A stretch of 64,000 bases of DNA from assembly GCA_026120185.1 (NCBI GenBank), contig JANUWF010001683.1, positions 2,736,001 through 2,800,000 on the forward strand, written 5' to 3'. This DNA comes from Voacanga thouarsii (lineage: Eukaryota; Streptophyta; Magnoliopsida; Gentianales; Apocynaceae). Each line of letters begins with the position of its first letter. Position 1 is the stretch's first letter. The translations under genes and the position numbers were made by a program. The notes under the pieces were generated by a model that was given only the letters and a program-made list of their open reading frames with translations, had not been told where the DNA came from and made no database searches. Positions 24,001-34,860 of this stretch are shown here, one piece after another.

Positions 24001-24322
24001 CCTTTAGCCTTACATTACAAGCTTGAAAGTTCTATTTGACCTGAGTAGAATCATGATATGTCTCGGATTAGTGGAGAGAGCGTATAAAAAGTAATCTTAT
24101 GGAATACATATTCTTTTTTAACTAAATTCTTTCTAATGGTTTGAGAATGATGCTAAAGTGTTGAGATGGTTCTACTAGTCAATCTTCACTTACAACAAGT
24201 CTTGCATTTGTTATGAAAGATATAGTAGCTAATGTTTTGTTATCTTGAGTAAAGAAAGCATTGAAGATATTGTTTTGAAAGTAATTGAGTGATTTTTTTT
24301 TTTTTTTTGGTGAAAACTTATG
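21005..24322 (+). mobile_element. Athila-B internal region, no recognisable coding domain
   Basis: 21005-21500 is an AT-rich leader. 21520-22370 carries scattered short frames (for example 21760-22002, 80 codons) that I do not recognise and that show no protease, RT or integrase motif. From 22490 on it is collinear with the non-coding 3' half of Athila-A: GAGGACAATGTCCA(G)TTTAAGTGTGGGGGAGTGG at 22857-22892, a purine-rich tract at 23515-23690, and TCTCGGATTAGTGGAGAGAG near 24060. It ends at a poly-T run (24292-24309) where the polypurine tract should be. Confidence 0.7.
23515..23690 (+). repeat. Purine-rich tract in Athila-B 3' region
   Basis: It is nearly all A and G (GAAAGAAAAAGAGAGAG type). 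Athila-A has the same tract in its own sense (42269-42640 antisense). It is a shared structural feature of the 3' non-coding region; the Phe/Ser-rich antisense ORFs over it are composition artefacts. Confidence 0.75.
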
Positions 24323-25466
24323 AGGCTGTGAGGCTGTAGGTGGCACCGGCTATGCCCTGATGTTAAGGCGGCACCAAGATTTTCGTGCGCGGTTTTTGGT
24401 AATTTGCAGAGTATTAGTATTTTCATACTTCTAGTCAGCCAAGAACCCTAGAGGAATAATTTTAGCCACTGCTAACACCTATATATAGTGGGAAAACACA
24501 AGGAAAATGAGGGAATTCATGGATCATAACAGAAAATCACTCAAATCAAAGGAGGAATTCTTTAATTCAAAGAGGGTTGTGCAAGAAGATCAACAAAGGA
24601 AGAAGAAGGAGGCTTGTCTATGAGTGCTTTCTTTTACTTTTTTTTCTTTTTCTTGAATAATGATGTATTAATTATTTTATTGTAATTTAACATTGTTTTA
24701 GGTATTCATGATTTTTAGAGTTACTTTTATCTTTAGATTAATTGATTGTTATTCTTGGTATTTATTTACTTGTGCTAATTGCGAGATTAATTGGTTGTTT
24801 CTTTCCATTAACTCGCTGAGACCAAAGGGGTTAATGGTGGTTTCAATTTATTGATTTTATATTTATTATCTATTGACTCGTCGAAACCAAAGGGATTAAT
24901 TGCTAAGAACTGGGTAATTAAAGGTTAATTGATGATTGCAGAGACCAAGGATTCATTGGTTAGCTTCATGTTTTAAGTTTGCCGAGACAAAGAAAATTTA
25001 ATCAAGGATTGTGTTCAATGCGTCTTTTAGGTGAATTAGTTGAGACGAGACCAAGTAATACTAATTTATCTAGAAGTTAGTGATTTCATGGATTGAAAAA
25101 GAAGTGAATCTATCTTAATCATTCATAATGCCAAGGGAATAATTAGTTATGATAATGATTAGGTACTTTAATGTCATGTCTGTCAAAATAATGGTTTAAG
25201 TTACATAATTCTCCATCCTTGATATGTATATACTCTTTTATTTTATTTTTTTTCCTTTTTATTTTGTTTTCACTTTATTAAGTCAGTTAAACAATGAAAG
25301 AAAAGTGATTAATGCATACTTGTTCCTGGAGGATCGACACTCGTTTGAACCCTATGCTATGCTTAATGATGAGTACAATTGCTCAAATGTGTAATATGGG
25401 GTTAATGTTTTAATTTAAACTTGATTGCGAATGTGCTTACTTTTATATCCAAATCCATACACATCA
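24323..25466 (+). mobile_element. 3' LTR of Athila-B, 5'-truncated
   Basis: It begins at GAGGCTGTGAGGCTGTAGG, equivalent to 19827 in the 5' LTR, and runs to ACACATCA at 25466. About 375 bases of the LTR start are lacking. It carries TATATATAG at 24480. Confidence 0.83.
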
Positions 25467-25471
25467 GCTTT

Positions 25472-25753
25472 CACCAAGCTATTGCCAAGAGCAAAGTAGA
25501 GACATACTTCGGAAGATGAAAAGAAGTAGCTTGGAGACGTTTGAGGTTTTGGAGTAGTAGATTAGCGGGAATTTCTATTGAACAGCAGGCGCTTTCTTCT
25601 CTCCTTCCAACGCAAGAAGTTCCAGTGCAACCTGTCCCTACATTGGTTAATCCGCGACCAGCAAGAAAAAGTAAGTATTTTCTTCTATATGTGGCTCGAA
25701 AAAACTGAAAATTTTCCCGCTGTGTTTTCTTTGAATTTTTCCATGATCCTTCA
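25472..25753 (+). mobile_element. Copia-1 5' LTR, terminal fragment
   Basis: It resumes Copia LTR sequence after Athila-B: CACCAAGCTATTG, GGAGTAGTAGATTAGCGGG and the AAGTAAGTATTTT...CCCGCTGTG block all have counterparts in the 3' LTR at 55935-56125. It ends CCTTCA, followed two bases later by a primer-site remnant. Confidence 0.75.
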
Positions 25754-25755
25754 AG

Positions 25756-25767
25756 TGGTATTACAAC
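25756..25767 (+). other. Primer-binding site remnant of Copia-1
   Basis: TGGTATTACAAC corresponds to TGGTATTAGAGC in Copia-2 (34849) and to the initiator-Met type site, partly decayed. Confidence 0.7.
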
Positions 25768-27545
25768 CACAGTTTTTATCTAGGAGCATGTACTAGAGTT
25801 GAAATTGAAAGGTGATTCCTTTACTATTTAAAAAATAAATCTTTTGTGATTTTATGTGATCCCTCATACATTAGTTTTTAGATTTCACGTACGCCTCATG
25901 GTGAAGGGACGGATCATGTATTTCGATTTTTCCTTTTTATTTTTCTGTTTTTAAGTAGATTCGATGTACACCTTATGGTTAGAGGCATAGGCACTTGTAA
26001 AGGAATGTCCTTTACGCCTGTTTTTTCCGTTTCTCTGTATCTTATAATCTGTAAACGTAGGGGACTGGAAGGACATGATTAACATTTTTTGAGGGGACAA
26101 AAAAAGTTGCTATAAAGCTAGAAAGTTCTGGGCAGTTTTGTGGCTGGATTTTTGTTATTTTGGTGGCTTCTATGTGTAGAATTTTTTTGTGCTGAAGCTA
26201 GATTTTTTCAATGAGTTGGTGAACTCCAGAGCGCAGTTGGCACCGGGAGCAGGAGTTAGACCTGCCCCGGTTCCTCTTGGGCAGCAAAAGCCAGCAAACT
26301 CCAGAATGCATCCAGTGTCAGGTGTAGGAGTTAGAGCTAGCGTCAGGTGCGGGAGTTAGAGCCGGCACTAGGTCCTCTCAGGAACAGCAAAACAGGTCTG
26401 AAATGCAAAGCAAAATAGGGGACAGTTTGGCTAGTTGTCCAAGAAATAGGAGAGCACTGCTGAAATTTTGTTCCTCAAATTTTTCCTTGATGTAGTCATG
26501 TTTTGAAACCGTTGTACGAGGTTTCTTTTCTGCAATAGTTTTATTTATCTATAGATGAATAATTTGCATGAAAATAAATAGTAAGGGATGGAACCACCTT
26601 AGGATTAAACAATATCATTAATTTTTTATTCATGATGTTTAATCCATTATTTGGTCACTTAGGAATAAATGAATTGTTTGAGCGTGAAAAAGTTTACTTT
26701 TGGTATCATGCTTATTTTATTTTTGTAATCAAGTGCACAAGTTCTTGTGAGACCAAAGTCTCAGAACGTAGGACGGGTTTTTGATAAAACGTTTTAATCG
26801 AAGAAACTCTAAAAATAAAAGAGTTCATGGTTTATTCTCTTAAAGGATATAACCCTTGACATAGAGAATAATGTTAAACTTAAAGTTATTTACTAAATTT
26901 TTATTTGGTTATTAACTTAGAATGGTAAAATAAATTTATAGTTTATTCTCTCAAAGGGTATAACTCCTGACATAAAGAATAATATTGAATTTTAGATTTT
27001 ACTAAAGTTAATGAAACCATAGGATTATAGAAAATATTTTTGGGCTTAAAACTCTATTTTCAATAAAAGATTAAGTGGGGGAGGGGTTCCAACGACCCCA
27101 TGGCTTCCATCATAACTCCCATTAGAGATAGTGGATTTCCTTGTGTCATTCTGAGCATAACCCCCTATAGGATAGATTTCACAGTATCTAGAACTAAGGG
27201 AAGAGTAAAACTAAAAGCCTATGGTATTTTCTAGGATTGACCAACCTATGTTTGAGGTTTCTAGCATTATATTACCCGTAGGCGGTCTGAATTAGTGACC
27301 ATTCTATCTATGGAAACTTTTCTTGACCATTACCTATGTTAGGAAGTTTTGATTCATGATGGTTATACATTTAACTTAGGATGCTATTAGTCTTCCTATA
27401 AAGCTCTGTTAGCTTTTCTAAGAGACAAGGTATTTATATGATTGATAATGGTTTTAAGAGTCATCTATTATCAAATAAATAATATAAAGAATGTGCATTT
27501 TTATTTATTACAAACTACATGAATGTTTTTCACAATATTTCAGAA
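25768..27545 (+). mobile_element. Copia-1 untranslated leader
   Basis: It has no coding potential. It aligns with the Copia-2 leader (34861-36682): the TTTGCATGAAAATAA block (26570 and 35591), ATTAGGATTAAACAA-like block, GTTATCCTCTTAAAGGATATAACCC-type blocks, and GTTCCAACGACCCCATGGC (27087) against GTTCTAATGGCCCCACGGC (36211). A GC-rich repeat block lies at 26222-26375. Confidence 0.65.
26222..26375 (+). repeat. GC-rich repeat block in Copia-1 leader
   Basis: About three imperfect copies of a roughly 30-base unit built on GGAGTTAGAGC followed by GGC and CAGG elements occur here. GC content is far above the surrounding AT-rich leader. The origin is unknown. Confidence 0.65.
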
Positions 27546-27662
27546 ATATCAAGTTTCAGTCCATTGTCAATCATTCTCAAGGAGAATAAGTTGACAAGCC
27601 TAAATTGTATGGACTGAAAGAGGAACCTGAATACAATAATCACTTCCAAAGAGTACAAGTAT

Positions 27663-27667
27663 GTTCT
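27663..27667. repeat. Target duplication GTTCT, left of first solo LTR
   Basis: It is repeated at 29193-29197. With one copy removed, Copia-1 gag reads through in frame. Confidence 0.85.
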
Positions 27668-29192
27668 AGATGAGATTCATGGATTCCTAAATGCGAAAAA
27701 CATCCACAAATCCATTTCGAGGATCCAAGTAAATGATTAAGAAGATCTAAGGTTTACATAATTACCTTTTTGTTTGGCATAATTGAAATCCTTCGATTTC
27801 GATTATGCTGTTGTACGTGTAACCCGAACGATCACCAGACGTTGCAGTGTGCGAACGTCCTCTACCGGATACACACGGCGAACTGACTCGTTACCTCGAG
27901 AGTGCTATCGCCTAGGGTTTGAGAGGTTTTTTTTTCCCTAGTGAATGAAGGAACGAATATTTTCAACAGAACCGGGCTCTTGAGAAGACGGCTAGGGCTT
28001 TCTTAAAAAATCCCCGAACCTCTTAGATTCTAATTCTGATAATATTTTATCATATTTAAATTTAAATTTAAATTAAATCAAAAACTAATATGATAAGATT
28101 CTGTCATTATCTCGGTAATTTAACTAATTAATTTAACGAGGCAGATTCTTATAATTTGGACATTATCCAGATACATCAAATGTGGACATATTTCCAAATT
28201 CATTGTATCTGGTAAATTTTCTCAATTCGATTAACTTAGACATATTTCCAGATTCATCGAATTGGGTTACCGGAAAAATAACCTAACAAGTTTGCTTATT
28301 GTATGACCCTATAGGTTCATTTAACACCGGCAGTATACCTAAATCATATTTAAATAGCCCACAAGTTATAAGTGGTTTCTAGCAAAACATTATAACTATC
28401 CAGCTTAAATGAAGATAAGTGATCTCTTTGAACCAAACCACAATTTTAAATTTAGTCCTTTTGTCACACGATATCCAGATTAAGCATAAGGCATAGAGCA
28501 TGTCATCCTTATTAAGCTTAATCAATTATTTCTTAATTTCATAGTAGACTGTTAGAACAAATGATATGAATATCTTAGATTGATATATTTGAGCACAGCC
28601 ATGCATTTTAACAGTCTAACTTATCAAAGGGCCCATGGATATCTCTCTCATAATTGAGAGGGACAAATTCCTTCACTATCAATCATATTCCCCTCCTTGA
28701 TTTATTCTATATCTAACAGTAGTCTAATTTATTAACTGGTTAAAGATAACTTTAGACAACGTCAAAATATAGAACTTATCAAGTAGGAAACTATGATGAA
28801 GTTAGGTCGAAAGAATTTTAATATCATTATTGGTAGAAAGTACTTATGACATGTTCCATGAAGTACTCTCACAGTGGATCATGTCCAATACAATGTTCTC
28901 TAACATTTATTTATGTTTTGACTTGATATCACAAATATCCATGACCAGTAAAACATAGCTATCAAGTCACAAACATACTAATCTTAATTTATTATTATTC
29001 CAATAATAATAATCGATCAGGGACAGTTTTAGAATAGTCGTTGCATTCATTGCTGGGTTTTACTATCAAGTCACGTACTTGATGATAAAAAAAAAAAATG
29101 CACTATTCATGGAAAGGAAAATCTCATATTATTATATAAAACATAACGACAATAGTATAAGTACAAATTGACTCTAGGGCATATCCCTAACA
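27668..29192 (-). mobile_element. Solo LTR 1 (Copia type, antisense), in Copia-1 gag
   Basis: On the minus strand it begins TGTTAGGGATATGCCCTAGAG, a Copia-style LTR start, and it ends at plus-strand 27668, where TG has decayed. It is collinear over about 1.5 kb with 30336-31862. GTTCT flanks it on both sides. No internal region is attached, so it is a solo LTR formed by recombination between the LTRs of a former element. Confidence 0.85.
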
Positions 29193-29197
29193 GTTCT
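29193..29197. repeat. Target duplication GTTCT, right of first solo LTR
   Basis: It matches 27663-27667. Confidence 0.85.
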
Positions 29198-30335
29198 TAC
29201 GGATCCCTATTCTGAGATTAGGGATGAATCCACTGATTAGGATCGAGAGGCTGAAATGGCATGGAAGAAAGCCGATGAAATGGCTAAATACTATATTTTG
29301 GCTTCCACGTCTAATGTGCTCTAATCTAAACATGAGCACATAGTCACTGCGTATGATGTTGATTTGTTATTATGTACCATGTCTGCTGACAAGAGCCAGC
29401 CCATAGGGCAGGAAGCTCTTAGAGAAATCATGAACACTAGGATGGCTGGGGGGCATCGGTTCGAGAACATTAGCTCAAAATGATTGCTTACTTAGAGGAA
29501 GCAAAAGTCCTAGGCGGAACGATGGATCCTGAGAACCAAATTGACATGGTTCTTAAAACTTTGTCTGACTCATATTCTCAGTGTAAGTTGAACTACAACA
29601 TGAACAAGTTGAATATGAGTTTTACGGAGCAAATGAAAAAGCTATTGGCGGCCAAGATGATCATGAAGCCCGTGTCAAAAGTTTTGGTTTCTCTATTTGC
29701 CTCTTCTTCTAGAATTAAGGCATAGCCTAAGAAATTTAAGAAGAAAAAGGTCTAGAACAACACAAGGTCTTAGCCCAAAGTATCTAGTCAGGCCAAGCCC
29801 AATGGGAAGCCTAAAGGCATATGTTTAAAGTGTGGCAAGAAGGGGCATTGGAAGAAAGATTGTCTGGACCTCTTAGCCAAGTCTACTTCAGGTATTGCTC
29901 TATACCTAGAGTCTATTTTAATAGTTGGATAGATAGTTTATTCTGAAGCCACTGACTATGTCTGTAACTCTTTACACGATTCAGAAGGATAAGGAGACTC
30001 AGTAAGGGCAAGCATGGACTTCAAGTAGGCAATAGAGCAAAAATATAGGCTGAAGCAGTGGGAGATCTTGAGCTTATTTTTATTGTAATAGTAAGTTAGT
30101 TTTAAAACATATTTTATATGTTTCTTATTTTAAAGAGAATTTGATTTCAGTTTCCAAATTGGTGAATTAAGGATATTATATTTCTTTCCAGTCTGGTGTT
30201 TCCATCAGTGGAGATGGTAATTTAATTTGTTCAGGATACATGTATGGGAAAATTTCTTATGTACATTCTATTCAAAATCAAGTAAATAATATTCAAACTG
30301 AACCTAATAATAAAAGGAAAAATGTCATATCAAAT

Positions 30336-31862
30336 TGTTAGAATTCGTGGACTCCTAAACGCGGAAAACATCCACGAATCCCTCCCGAGGACCCAAGTAA
30401 ACGATTAAGAAGATCTAAGGTTTAAGAATTACCTCTGGTTGCTGTAATCGAAATCCTTCGATTCTGATTGCGTTGTTGTACGTTCAACCCGAACAATCAC
30501 CAGACGCTGCAGTATGCGAACGTCCTCTATCGGATACACACCGCGAACTCACTCGATACTCGGGGAGTGCTAGCACCTAGGGTTTGAAAGGTTTTTTTTT
30601 CTCTTCTGGTAGAGAATGGCACAAATGTTCTCAACCGAAAAATTGGACTATTGAAAAGACGGCTAGGGTTTTCTTAAAAACCCCCGAACCTCTTAGAGTC
30701 CAACCCTAATAATATCTTATCATATTCTAATTTAAATTCAAATTAAATTAAAACTGATATGATAAGATTCTGCCATTATCTCGGTAATTTAACTAATTAA
30801 TTTACCGAGTCAGATTCTTATAATCTGGACATCATCCAGATACATCGAATGTGGACATATTTCCAGATTCATTGTATCTGGTAAATTTTCTTAGTACAAT
30901 TAACTTAGACATATTTCCAGATTCATCGAATCTGGTCACCAGAAAAATAACTTAACAAGTTCGCTTATTGTGTGACCCTATAGGTTCTTTTAACACTGGC
31001 AGTGTGCCTAAATCATATTTAAATGGCCCACAAGTTATAAGTGGTTTCTAGCAAAACATTATAACTATCTAGGTTAAATGAAGATCGGTAATCTCTTTGA
31101 ACCAAACTATAATTTTATATTTAGTTCTTTTGTCACACGATATCCAGATTAAGCATAAGGCACAGAGCATGTCATCCTTATTAAGCTTAATCAATTATTT
31201 CTTGATTTTATAGTAGACTGTTCAAACAAATGATATCAATATCTTAGATTGATATATTTTAGTACAGCCATGCATTTTTAACAGTCTAACTTATCTAGGG
31301 GCCCATGGATATCTCTCCCATAATTGAGAGGGATAAATTCCTTCACAATCAATCATATTCCTCTCCTTAATTTCTTCTATATCCAACAGTAGTCTAATTT
31401 ATTATCTGGTTAAAGACAACTTTAGACAATGTCAAAATATAGAATTTATCAAGTGGGAAACTATAATGAATTTAGGTCGAAGGACTTTCAATATTATTAT
31501 AGCTAGATAGTACTTATGACATATTTCATAAAGTACTCTCACAGTGGGTCATGTCCAATACAATGTTCTCTAACATTTATTTATGTCTTGACTCGATATC
31601 ACAAATATCCATGGCCAGTAAAACATAGCCATCAAGTCACAAATATACTAATCTTAATTTATTATTATTCCAATAATAATAATCGATCAGGGACAGTTTT
31701 AGAATAGTCATTGTATTCATTTTAGGGTTTTACTATCAAGTTACGTACTTGATGACCACAAAACAAAACTCACTATTCATGGAAAGGAAAGCCTCATATT
31801 ATTATATAAAATATAATGACAATAGAATAAGTACAAATTGACTCTAGGGCATATCCTCAACA
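30336..31862 (-). mobile_element. Solo LTR 2 (same family and orientation), in Copia-1 pol
   Basis: Plus-strand ends are TGTTAGAATTCG and CCTCAACA, so the antisense LTR has TG...CA ends. It is collinear with solo LTR 1. The host frame continues from SN to DSYLW across it. Flanks CAAAT and a decayed CAATG/ATGAC do not give a clean duplication. Confidence 0.82.
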
Positions 31863-32922
31863 ATGACTCGTATTTGTGGCGTCTTAGATTAGAACATACA
31901 AATCCCAATTAGATTTTGGGGCTAATCCATGATGGGCCTTTAGGTTCATTAAGTCTGGAAGAATAGCCTCGGTATGAATCTTGCCTTAAAAGTAAAATGG
32001 CCAAAAGGTCCTTTTTATCAATAACGCTGATACAGCTATGGAAATACTAGCACTAGTTCATTTAGATATTTGTGGTCCAATGACTATACCAGCTAGAGGA
32101 GGCTATGAATACTACATCACTTTCACAGATGATCACACTCATTTTGGTTATATTTATCTGATGAGATGCATATCTGACTCTTTTGGTAAATTCAAAGGGT
32201 TCAAGCCTAAAGTGGAGCGTCGAACAAGTAAACTAATTAAAACCTTGAGATCGGATAGTGGTGTAGAGTACTTACTCAGTGAGTTTAGGGATTACTTGCT
32301 ATATCACGATATAGTATCTCAGTTAATTATACTTGGATTAGTGCCAAAGGGCAATCATACCCTTTAGGCACAGATTGACTATATCTTCCAAGCAGTGTCC
32401 TAGGACCCATGAAGAAAAAGAGTGGATGAATAGGATTCCCTAAGATTCAGTAGTGGAAAGTCTCATTTATGCCATGCTTTATACTAGGTCAGATATCTGC
32501 TTTGTAGTAGGCATACTTAACAAGTATCAGTCAAACCCTGGGGAAGAACATTAGCGATTTGTAAAGCATATACTCAAGTACCTAAAGAGAACGAGGGATT
32601 ATATGCTAGTTTACAGAGCTGATGACTTAGTTCCTACTAGTTACATGGATTTTCGGCAGATAAAGACAAAAGAAAATCTAATAGTGGCTATGTCTTCATT
32701 TGGTTTGAAGTGGCTATTTCATGAAGGAGTGTCAAGGAATCTTGCATTGCAGATTCTACCATGGAAGCTGAGTATGTGGCAGCTTCAGAAGCTTCTAAAG
32801 AAGTGGTTTGGCTTCGGAAGTTTCACACAGAACTTGGAGTTGTGCCTTACAATGACAGGCCCATAATAATATATTCTGACAATTCTGGAGATGTGTCACA
32901 ATGTAAGGAGCCAAGAAACCAT

Positions 32923-32927
32923 AGGAA
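32923..32927. repeat. Target duplication AGGAA, left of Copia-2
   Basis: It is repeated at 54546-54550; the right copy overlaps the last A of the LTR by one base, so the duplication is certain for GGAA only. Confidence 0.65.
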
Positions 32928-34846
32928 TATTGGGATGTATGCTCTCTTAGAATATGTTTCTGATGCAATTTTAACATGTATTAATAAAATAATTTTACTC
33001 AAAAAATATTTGTGAAATCTTCCTTATATTTGTGCATAATTTTTATTAAAGAAGACACATTGTGCATAAGAAAATAGTTCATGTGAATGGAGGTCTTTCA
33101 TATTAAGGCATAGACCATGCGATACTTAACACATAAACTATTGTTCTTAATCGAATGATGATAATGAGAATCTTATAATGGTAAAGTTATCGTGTTATGA
33201 ATTCTAAATAGGGAATGGCTTACCTTTAGCCAACGAGTAGTCTTATCATTTCATAACACAAGCATATTCTATATGTAGAATTGGACTTGTAGTAGTGGTT
33301 TCTAAAAAGTACCATGTGATAGAAACCTAGACTGTTACTATTACAGTGTGGACTTGTACTCTACAACTTGAGTATAATTGGTGGTCTGACGAAACTAGAA
33401 GCAAATGCTTTGATATACTATAGTTGAGGTTCTGTAGAAGGACCAATATACTTGTGTGTTGGGTATATATAACTAGTTAGTTAAGATAGACTTGTACAAG
33501 ATAGTTTCTACACTATGTAGCCTCTTGTGGTTGTCCGAATGATCTAATTATCCAGGGTCTTAGGGAACATGGTTTAGATATTTGCTTTATCGTAGCTTAT
33601 TTGGAAAGCAAAAATATTCCAAGAAGTCATGGATCATTGGACTAAAAGCCTAAGGATGATAGATGTCTTTTAGAGAGGTTTTAGTACACTCTGTCCTCTC
33701 TAATTGCATGATAGTGTGTAGAGGGATATTTTAGTCATTTCACCGATAGGTCAAAGACATAACTAATGCAGCATTGTCCTTGGGATCAATATTTCATTGT
33801 GGTGATATTAGAAAATATTAAAAATGCGAAATACAACTATTTATATAATAGGTGTATTTTGGTCATTTTATTAGCCAAGGCGATATGTCTTTTTGGTCCT
33901 CGGAACAACCTGTAAATCCTAATTAATTTTAGGTTAAGAAAATAGTCTCAATAAAAAGGATTTTATTTTATTCAGGAATTCTAATTTATTTTTGGACTAA
34001 AATAAAATAAAAGAATGAGAGAAATTAAATTTATTATCCAGTTTAATTGGTTAATTAATTATTCAGAGCCTAAGCCCCGATTGAATAATTAAAAAAATTA
34101 ACCTAGACCTAAACTAGTTGATAAAAAGTCTTAAATAATTATTATATTTCATTTGGGCTCATTAATTATTTATTAGGTTATTTTAATAGGCCCAGGAAAT
34201 AAATACTTAATGGTTATTATTTTGGGCTCATTAGGTCTAACAAAAATAATAAATTACTAATGACATAAAACCCTAAACTAAAAGGGTTTTTTAATTCATG
34301 GAACCAAAGATTTTGAGCTAAGCTAAACCTCTTCTATTGATAGCCTTCGGATGTTTTGAAATATCAAAAACACCGGGATTTAGTTATCAAGTTTTGAGTG
34401 ATTTGTGTGTTTTGGGAAAAAAAAAAAAAAAAAGCTAGAGCTTTTCTTTTGCCAGCTTCTCTCTCGTTCGTTTCTTTTTTCCTTATGTCTTCTTGATTTT
34501 GCTAATTAATAGCAAAGGATCAAGAAGGGCCTTTCTTCGCCTAAGTTATTTCACCAACATATATTGGGCAGTTGAATATTCTGAGAAGCATAGGCTTTTG
34601 CGTTCATGCCCCAGAGGAGTAGGCGAATCGCTAGTTTTCAACTGGAAGAATTGACAGCCCCTGAAACCTCATTTGGCGAGGAAGCTATTCCAGTGATTCC
34701 ATCATCTTCTTCACGGGTGAAGAGAATAATAACGTACAAAGTTATTGTCTTTTTTTTTTTTTTTTTGCCTTCCACTGCCCTCTATGTTTGGTTTTTGCCA
34801 TTGATGGCCCGTGCATGCATGATTCTGCATTGTTTTCATAGCTACA
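32928..34846 (+). mobile_element. 5' LTR of Copia-2
   Basis: It starts TATTGGGATGTATGC (TG decayed to TA) and ends CATAGCTACA. It is collinear with 52632-54546. AT-rich TTAATTATT repeats occur at 33920-34260 and a poly-A run near 34419. The reading frame at 34606 (PQRSRRIASFQLEE) lies at the LTR end and is also present in decayed form in the 3' LTR and in the Copia-1 LTRs. Confidence 0.92.
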
Positions 34847-34848
34847 AG

Positions 34849-34860
34849 TGGTATTAGAGC
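34849..34860 (+). other. Primer-binding site of Copia-2
   Basis: TGGTATTAGAGC, two bases after the LTR end; one base differs from the common initiator-Met site TGGTATCAGAGC. Confidence 0.88.

Larger units (their letters stand above)
19450..25466 (+). mobile_element. Athila-B: internally deleted Athila-type Gypsy element
   Basis: 5' LTR 19450-20980, primer site 20987-21004, 3.3-kb internal region without recognisable pol, 3' LTR remnant 24323-25466. Flanking bases ACTTT (19445-19449) and GCTTT (25467-25471) are a target duplication with one change, and Copia-1 LTR sequence resumes on the far side. The LTR start TGATAGG, the TTTACCCTTGGAAAGG block and the GTGTGGGGGAGTGG block match Athila-A read on its own strand. 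Protease, RT and integrase are absent, so this copy could only have moved with help. The 3' end of the internal region, the polypurine tract and the first 370 or so bases of the 3' LTR are missing; a poly-T run at 24292-24309 lies at the break. Confidence 0.85.
27546..29880 (+). pseudogene. gag: gag of Copia-1 (split by a solo LTR)
   Basis: Capsid start at 27546 (ATG decayed to ATA), interrupted at 27667 by a solo LTR and resuming at 29193 in the same frame. The piece from 29480 to 29725 is open for 81 codons (block LNYNMNKL near residue 38). A CX2CX4HX4C zinc knuckle (CLKCGKKGHWKKDC) is at 29822-29863. In-frame stops occur, for example at 29243 and 29723. The same order is found in Copia-2 gag. 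Confidence 0.8.
29881..32927 (+). pseudogene. pol: pol remnants of Copia-1 (protease, integrase, RNase H)
   Basis: The protease active-site region near 29935-29970 reads YSEATDYVCNS, so the DSGA motif is lost. A pre-integrase region follows, then a solo LTR at 30336-31862, then the integrase N-terminal part (WRLRLEH at 31872 on). An integrase core piece is at 32038-32367 (109 codons, with VHLDICGP, ITFTDDH and LRSDSGVEY; the first two acidic residues are visible). At about 32365 the sequence jumps to the region after RT, so the remaining integrase and all of RT are deleted. RNase H follows: MEAEYVAASEA at 32761 and IIYSDNSG at 32869. It is interrupted at 32928 by Copia-2 and its last part is at 54547. 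Confidence 0.82.

Noticed and set aside
27668..31862. A single small element with LTRs at 27668 and 30336
   Set aside because: The sequence between them is Copia-1 gag-pol in frame, not an internal region of that family.
32928..34846. Tandem Copia array sharing one LTR (LTR-internal-LTR-internal-LTR)
   Set aside because: First reading of the region; rejected because Copia-1 pol resumes at 54547 and has its own, different 3' LTR at 54756, so Copia-2 is nested, not tandem.
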